This document shows, piece by piece, positions 58,928 to 64,000 of a DNA stretch of 64,000 bases. Source of the DNA: Symbiodinium natans. Lineage: Eukaryota > Sar > Dinophyceae > Suessiales > Symbiodiniaceae. The translations under genes and the position numbers were made by a program. Numbering within the stretch: the stretch's first letter is position 1; each line of letters opens with the position of its first letter. The notes beneath the pieces were generated by a model that had not been told where the DNA came from, did not search any database, and saw only the letters and a list, made by a program, of their open reading frames with translations. The stretch lies in the NCBI GenBank assembly GCA_905221605.1, contig CAJNDS010002286.1, positions 92,501 through 156,500 of the forward strand, given 5' to 3'.

Positions 58928-59500
58928 TACTTGGAGGTTCATGGTACTTCTTAACCAATCATAGCTGTACTTGTAACCCACCTATTAGCCCCTCAAGTGC
59001 CCTAATTGTAAACGCTTGCGCGCGCCGCCTCGGCAGCCGGACCGGCCCCAGGACAGGAAAGGAGGAAAGAGGGTTTCGCAAAAAAAGGAAGGAAGGGCAG
59101 AGCGGTGGGGGGGGGGGGGGGGGGTTGGGGGGGGGTTGGGGGGGGGGTGGGGGGGGGGGGGGGGGTTGGGGGGGGGGGGGGGTGGGGGTGGGGGGGGGGG
59201 GTGGGGGGGGGTGTGGGGGATTTTTTTTGAGGCACTCCCCTGTAGGAGCCACAGACAAGCGGGACCCTCCACGGCATCGGTTTGCAGGGGATTGGGGGGG
59301 AGGGCGGGGGGGGGGGGTTGCGTCAGAAAATTTGGCATGGGGGGAAGGGTTGGGTTAGGGGAAGGAGGCCCGATCCGGGTCTGCTTGTTCCAGACGCTTC
59401 TCGGCAGGAAGCCGAGGCGAATATGGATATAAGATGATATAAGTACAGTTCTGATGAGTACAGTTATAATTGGTTAGTAAGTATCATGGAGCTCCAAGCA
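58928..59500. mobile_element. Introner-like element, copy 3
   Basis: The left arm TACTTGGAGGTTCATGGTAC then TTCTTAACCAATCATA is mirrored by TATAATTGGTTAGTAAGTAT then CATGGAGCTCCAAGCA (about 80% over 45 bp). The middle carries a G-rich tract (59,107-59,220). A frame before it ends in GSW, as at copy 1, with GTACTTC at 58,944. The exon RGEDPNSK (59,506-59,529) with donor GTGAGC may follow, but the phases do not match as read. Confidence 0.5.
59107..59220. repeat. Long G tract
   Basis: Over 100 nt of G broken only by single or double T. Frames here are artefacts. Confidence 0.95.
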
Positions 59501-59505
59501 ATTAG

Positions 59506-59529
59506 AGGGGGGAGGATCCGAACTCCAAG
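59506..59529 (+). CDS. Putative short exon
   Basis: AG of AGCAATTAG ends at 59,505. It reads RGEDPNSK in phase 0-0. The donor is GTGAGCAT at 59,530. Confidence 0.4.
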
Positions 59530-59581
59530 GTGAGCATAACCTGGGTAGGCCCTTGGGACATTCCCCATTTTCCCGGATTGG

Positions 59582-59683
59582 TTGGGATGTTCCCCGTTAT
59601 ACTAGCAGTCCGTAATGGGGATTATTATACTTGAGGGTACTAGAATCCTTAGCAAGGACTGTTAGTTTAAGAGGAACGCCCCA
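59582..59683. mobile_element. Small inverted-repeat element, family TTGGGATGTTCCCC, copy 2
   Basis: Left arm TTGGGATGTTCCCCGTTATA then CTAGCAGTCC. Right arm GGACTGTTAGTTTAAGAGGA then ACGCCCC. The following 59,690-60,060 is unique GC-moderate sequence with AAGGGTCC-like motifs and no gene seen. Confidence 0.5.
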
Positions 59684-60094
59684 TAAACCCCTCAAACCCT
59701 ACCAACCCCATAGGAACCGGCCATTTGCTTATTTTCGGATTCAAGGGACTCAAGGAGGGACCCTTGTAAGGGACCTTAGGGGTTCTTGAGGGGGGGTAGA
59801 AAGGGACTATATATCAAGGGATGAAGACTCGTACCCCTAAGGTTGCACCCCTAAGGGTTCCCCTTAATATACTCCTAATATGGCCCCTATATACCCTTAG
59901 GGGTCCCGAAAAAGGGGCCTCAAAACCAAAGGGTACAACCTTAAGGGTCCAAGGTAGAACCTCTAGAATATAAGATATATGTAGGAGTTATATGGGGCAA
60001 TAAGGTTAAGGGCTCCCTTCTAGGGTCCCTCCTTATACCTCTTGTGGGCCCTCTGCCCTGGAGTTGCCTAATCCCTAAACCCCAAACCCCAAAC

Positions 60095-60140
60095 CCCAGA
60101 CCCTAAACCCTAAACCCTAAACCCTAAACCCTAAACCCTC
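60095..60140. repeat. CCCTAAA block
   Basis: Short array before a possible exon at 60,151-60,213 (FAEATVARLGATWLRAAGSH then TAG, or another open frame). Not resolved. Confidence 0.6.
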
Positions 60141-60219
60141 CGCCTTGGAGTTTGCTGAGGCTACTGTGGCCAGGCTCGGTGCAACATGGCTGCGGGCAGC
60201 TGGGAGTCACTAGGCCAGG

Positions 60220-60560
60220 GGGGGAGGGGGGGGGGGAGGCATTAGGTGGTTTAGGGGGTCAAGGGTTTAGGGTTTAGGGTTTTTGCAGGGGAGGGGGGGG
60301 GGGGTTGGCGTTTTGTGGGGTTGCAGCGGGGCGTGGGGGAGGTTTAGGGTTTTTGGGTGCCTCAGGGCTTTTAGGGGTTTTAGCGTGTTCAGAGGTTTGG
60401 GGGTTCCTGGCTTTGACGGGTTTGGGGTTGTACTCGTACAAGGGTTTTAGAGGTTCCGGGTTTTGTTTATGGGGTTTATGGGGTTAGGGGGTTGGGGGTT
60501 GTTGGGGATGTGAGATTTTGAGGCTTAAGGGGGTTGCGGGCTTAGGGTGTGGAGGAATGG
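60220..60560. other. G-rich degenerate sequence
   Basis: GGGGTTTAGGGTTTTT-like and GGGG tracts. No gene. Confidence 0.5.
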
Positions 60561-60765
60561 GTCGAAACACCGGGTTGCCGTCGAGGAGTTTGAATACAGA
60601 AAAAGTTGCCAGGATAACCATACGATATCCAGTTTCTGGTGAATGATTGTCACTCCCTTACAGCAACCCTAACACAGCCCTAGACTCTAGACCCTAAACC
60701 CTATACCCTAGACCCTAAACCCTGAACCCTGAACCCTAAACCCTAAACCCTGTGAGCGTCTTCAG

Positions 60766-60872
60766 CCTGCTGTGAGCTTGTTGCTGTGGAAGGTCGCCTA
60801 CCAGTCCCTGGCAGCAACGCCACCAGTGACGCTGCAGCGGCGGCCGGGAACGTGACCCAGAGCACGGACCGG
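60766..60872 (+). CDS. Putative exon, 35 codons
   Basis: AG of GAGCGTCTTCAG ends at 60,765 and the donor is GTTTAGGG at 60,873. After two bases it reads CCELVAVEGRLPVPGSNATS and DAAAAAGNVTQSTDR, ending in phase 0. Confidence 0.6.
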
Positions 60873-60990
60873 GTTTAGGGTTTAGGGTTTAGGGTTTAGG
60901 GTTTAGGGTTTAGGGTTTAGGGTTTAGGGTTTAGAGTTTAGGGGTTAGGGTTTAGGGTTGAGGGTTTAAGGTTTAGGGTTTAGGGCTTAG
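60873..60990. repeat. TTTAGGG array (candidate intron)
   Basis: Purely G-strand. It starts at the donor and ends GGGCTTAG at the next acceptor, so the whole candidate intron is telomere-type repeat. Confidence 0.8.
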
Positions 60991-61036
60991 CTACCCAGAG
61001 CAGGGAGCCCGCTTCCATTCCTCTGGCTTGTTCTTG
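60991..61036 (+). CDS. Putative exon
   Basis: The acceptor is GCTTAG of the array and the donor is GTAGGG at 61,037. Phase 0 (agreeing with the exon before) reads LPRAGSPLPFLWLVL. Confidence 0.55.
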
Positions 61037-61349
61037 GTAGGGAATGAGGGAATGAAGTACCCCTATGGAATCCCTTAAGGGTAGAATGTAGGGCCCTCAG
61101 TCCCTCATGTTCTACTAAGAACCAGGGGGTCATTCGTTCATGGGGCGTTTTTTGAGAAGGTCTCGGGTTTGGGGTTATATAAGGTGAAGGTTTAGGGCTA
61201 CTTTGCGGGGCGGGGGGGGGGGGGTGTGTGAGCAAAACCGGGTCTATTTAGAAGCTGGGGCTTGTGATTTATAATACAGGTCCATATACCTAAATGTAAT
61301 AAACCTAGAAGAGCACGGCTTCTAAATAGACCCTACGGTCGGATTTCAA

Positions 61350-64000
61350 AAGGACGTTGGCAGAAATAATAATTTTAATTTTAATAATTTTAATAATTTT
61401 AATAATTTTAATAATTTTAATAATTTTAATAATTTGAATAATTTTAATATTTTTAATAATCCTGAGAGGCTCCCGGAAAATTAAAATTATTAACAATATT
61501 AAAATTATTAAAATTATTAATTTCTGCCCTGAGAGGCTCCCGGAAAATTAAAATTATTAAAATTATTAAAATTATTAAAATTATTAAAATTATTAATTTC
61601 TGCCATGAGAGGCTCCCGGAAAATTAAAATTATTAAAATTATTAAAATTATTAAAATTATTAAAATTATTAAAATTATTAAAATTATTAAAATTATTAAT
61701 TTCTGCCCTGAGAGGCTCCCGGAAATTATTAAAATTATTAAAATTATTAAAATTATTAAAATTATTAAAAATATTAAAATTATTAAAATTATTAAAATTA
61801 TTAATTTCTGCCCTGAGAGGCTCCCCGAAAATTAAAATTATTAAAATTATTAAAATTATTAAAATTATTAAAATTATTAAAATTATTAAAATTATTAAAA
61901 TTATTAAAATTATTAATTTCTGCCCTGAGAGGCTCCCCGAAAATTAAAATTATTAAAATTATTAAAATTATTAAAATTATTAAAAATATTAATTTCTGCC
62001 CTGAGAGGCTCCCGGCAAATTAAAATTATTAAAATTATTCAAATTATTGAAATTATTAAAATTATTAAAATTATTAATTTCTGCCCTGGGAGGCTCCCGG
62101 AAAATTAAAATTATTAAAATTATTAAAATTATTAAAATTATTAAAATTATTAATTTCTGCCCTGAGAGGCTCCCGGAAAATTAAAATTATTAAAATTATT
62201 AAAATTATTATAATTCTTAAAATTCTTAAAATTATTAAAATTATTAATTTCTGCCCTGAGAGGCTCCCGGAAAATTAAAATTATTAAAATTATTAAAATT
62301 ATTAAAATTATTAAATTATTAAAAATATTAATTTCTGCCCTGGGAGGCTCCCGGAAAATTAAAATTATTAAAATTATTAAAATTATTAAAATTATTAAAA
62401 TTATTAAAATTATTAACATTATTAAAATTTTTAAAAATATTAAAATTATTAATTTCTGCCCTGAGAGACTCCCGGAAAATGAAAATTATTAAAATTATTA
62501 GAATTATTAAAATTATTAAAATTATTAAAAGTATTGAAATTATTAAAATTATTAAAATTTTAATTATTAATTGTTTCATAATTTTAATAATTTTAATAAT
62601 TTTTAATAATTTTAGTAATTTTAATAATTTTAATAATTGTATTAATTTTAATAATTTTAATTTTCCGGGAGCCTCTCAGGGCAGAAAATAAGAATTTTAA
62701 TTTTTTTTAATAATTTTAATAACTTTAATAATTTTAATTTTCCGGGAGCCTCTCAGGGCAGAAATTAATAATTTTAATAATTTTAATAATTTTAATAATT
62801 TTAATAATTTTAATAATTTTAATTTTCGGGGAGCCTCTCAGGGCAGAAATTAATAATTTTAATAATTTTAATAATTTTTAATAATTTTAATAATTTTAAT
62901 TTTCCGGGAGCCTCTCAGGGCAGAAATTAATAATTTTAATAGTTTTAATAATTTTAATTTTCCGGGAGCCTCTCAGGGCAGACATTAATAATTTTAATAA
63001 TTTTAATAATTTTAATATTTTTTTTAATTTTAATTTTCAGGGAGCCTCTCAGGGCAGAAAATAATAATTTTAATAATTTTAATAATTTTAATAATTTTAA
63101 TAATTTTAATAATTTTAATAATTTTAATAATTTTAATAATTTTAATAATTTTAATTTTCCGGGAGCCTCTCAGGGCAGAAATTAATAATTTTAATAATTT
63201 TAATACTTTTAATAATTTTAATAATTTTAATAATTTTAATTTTCGGGTAGCCTCTCAGGGCAGAAATTAATAATTTTAATAATTTTAATAATTTTTCATA
63301 ATTTTAATAATTTTTAATAATTTTAATAATTTTAATGTTCCGGGAGCCTCTTAGGGCAGAAATTAATAATTTTAATAATTTTAATAATTTTAATAATTTT
63401 AATAATTTTAATTTTCCGGGAGCCTCTCAGGGCAGAAATTAATAATTTTTATAATTTTAATAATTTTAATAATTTTAATAATTATAATAATTTTAATAAT
63501 TTTAATAATTTTAATTTTCCGGGAGCCTCTCAGGGCAGAAATTAATAATTTTAATAATTTTAATAATTTTAATAATTTTAATTTTCGGGGAGCCTCTCAG
63601 GGCAGAAATTAATAATTTTAATAATTTTAATAATTTTAATAATTTTAATAATTTTAATTTTCCGGGAGCCTCTCAGGGCAGAAATTAATAATTTTAATAA
63701 TTTTAATAATTTTAATTTTCCGGGAGCCTCTCAGGGCAGACATTAATAATTTTAATAATTTTAATATTTTTTCTAATTTTAATTTTCAGGGAGCCTCTCA
63801 GGGCAGAAAATAATAATTTTAATAATTTTAATAATTTTAATAATTTTAATAATTTTAATAATTTTTATAATTTTTTAATTTTAATAATTTAATAATTTTA
63901 ATAATTTTAATAATTTTAATTTTCCGGGAGCCTCTCAGGGCAGAAATTAATAATTTTAATAATTTTAATAATTTTAATAATTTTAATAATTTTAATAATT
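61350..64000. repeat. Complex satellite: ATTATTAAA arrays punctuated by a GC-rich core
   Basis: Runs of the 9-mer AAAATTATT are interrupted about every 60-110 bp by a 23-nt core TTTCTGCCCTGAGAGGCTCC followed by CGG. There are about 12 cores in that orientation to about 62,465, then from about 62,660 about 16 in the reverse complement to the window end. The turn-over is near 62,575. It continues past the window. Confidence 0.95.

Noticed and set aside
58959-59358. Glycine-rich and proline-rich frames
   Set aside because: Products of the long G tract on either strand.
1-60990. The window as a true chromosome end because of TTTAGGG repeats
   Set aside because: Arrays are interstitial, in both orientations and mixed with unique sequence. 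Neither window edge is an uninterrupted array.
61305-62691. KIIKIIKII and LIILIILII frames
   Set aside because: Translations of the 9-bp AAAATTATT satellite. The period is a multiple of three.
61350-64000. CRISPR-like array (regular core separated by variable segments)
   Set aside because: The segments between cores are one simple repeat, not unique spacers, the DNA is eukaryotic in character, and no cas-like gene exists.
1-64000. Eimeria-type apicomplexan genome (also rich in AAACCCT repeats)
   Set aside because: The CAG/homopolymeric amino-acid repeats typical of Eimeria coding sequence are absent. The LTR element, introner-like introns and LINE remnant fit an algal or dinoflagellate-type genome better. 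Not excluded with certainty.

Overview
The window is eukaryotic nuclear DNA from a protist with the heptamer telomere-type repeat TTTAGGG/CCCTAAA. That repeat is scattered through the window in dozens of interstitial blocks. Small exons with GT-AG borders, intron-sized inverted-repeat elements that look like introners, a degraded LINE reverse-transcriptase fragment and a Ty1/copia-style LTR element together suggest a dinoflagellate or a related alga. This lineage call is an inference. No rRNA, organelle or universally conserved gene was recognised to fix it.

Layout. 0-5.98 kb: telomere-like blocks alternating with short unique islands, many of which read as + strand exons, plus a LINE remnant and a 31-bp minisatellite. 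5,980-14,860: a complete LTR retrotransposon with 304-bp LTRs that are identical as far as I can read and a CCCTA target duplication, inserted in a telomere-like block. It codes for RNA-binding-type proteins but has no visible reverse transcriptase. 14.9-15.2 kb: two more exons. 15.2-19.5 kb: CT-rich sequence with a 1.9-kb duplication. 19.5-30.2 kb: a series of different satellites and large hairpins (a 610-bp tandem repeat, a palindromic AATTCCCGGGAATT array, a CCACACCCT repeat and a 0.5-kb foldback). 30.25-54.1 kb: the main exon/telomere-repeat mosaic, interrupted at 50.3-51.4 kb by a 1.1-kb CT tract. 54.1-57.7 kb: hairpin repeats and degenerate TTTAGGG-like repeats. 57.7-61.04 kb: more exons. 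61.35-64.0 kb: a complex AT-rich satellite.

Main interpretation. The short GC-richer islands are best explained as exons of one or more + strand genes. They begin after AG and end before GT, and the GT is most often the GTTTAGGG register of the repeat itself. They encode sensible peptides, and codon phase carries through several runs of consecutive exons (30,290-31,709; 40,421-40,934; 41,566-43,050). The introns are built largely of telomere-type repeat, commonly TTTAGGG at the 5' end and CCCTAAA at the 3' end, so the intron RNA could fold its two ends together. Some introns are instead bounded by a second inverted repeat, ACTTGGAGGTTCATGG, whose ends coincide with the splice sites. I did not recognise the protein(s), and gene starts and ends are not settled. 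Short GC-rich islands can be open by chance, so single exon calls are weaker than the pattern as a whole.
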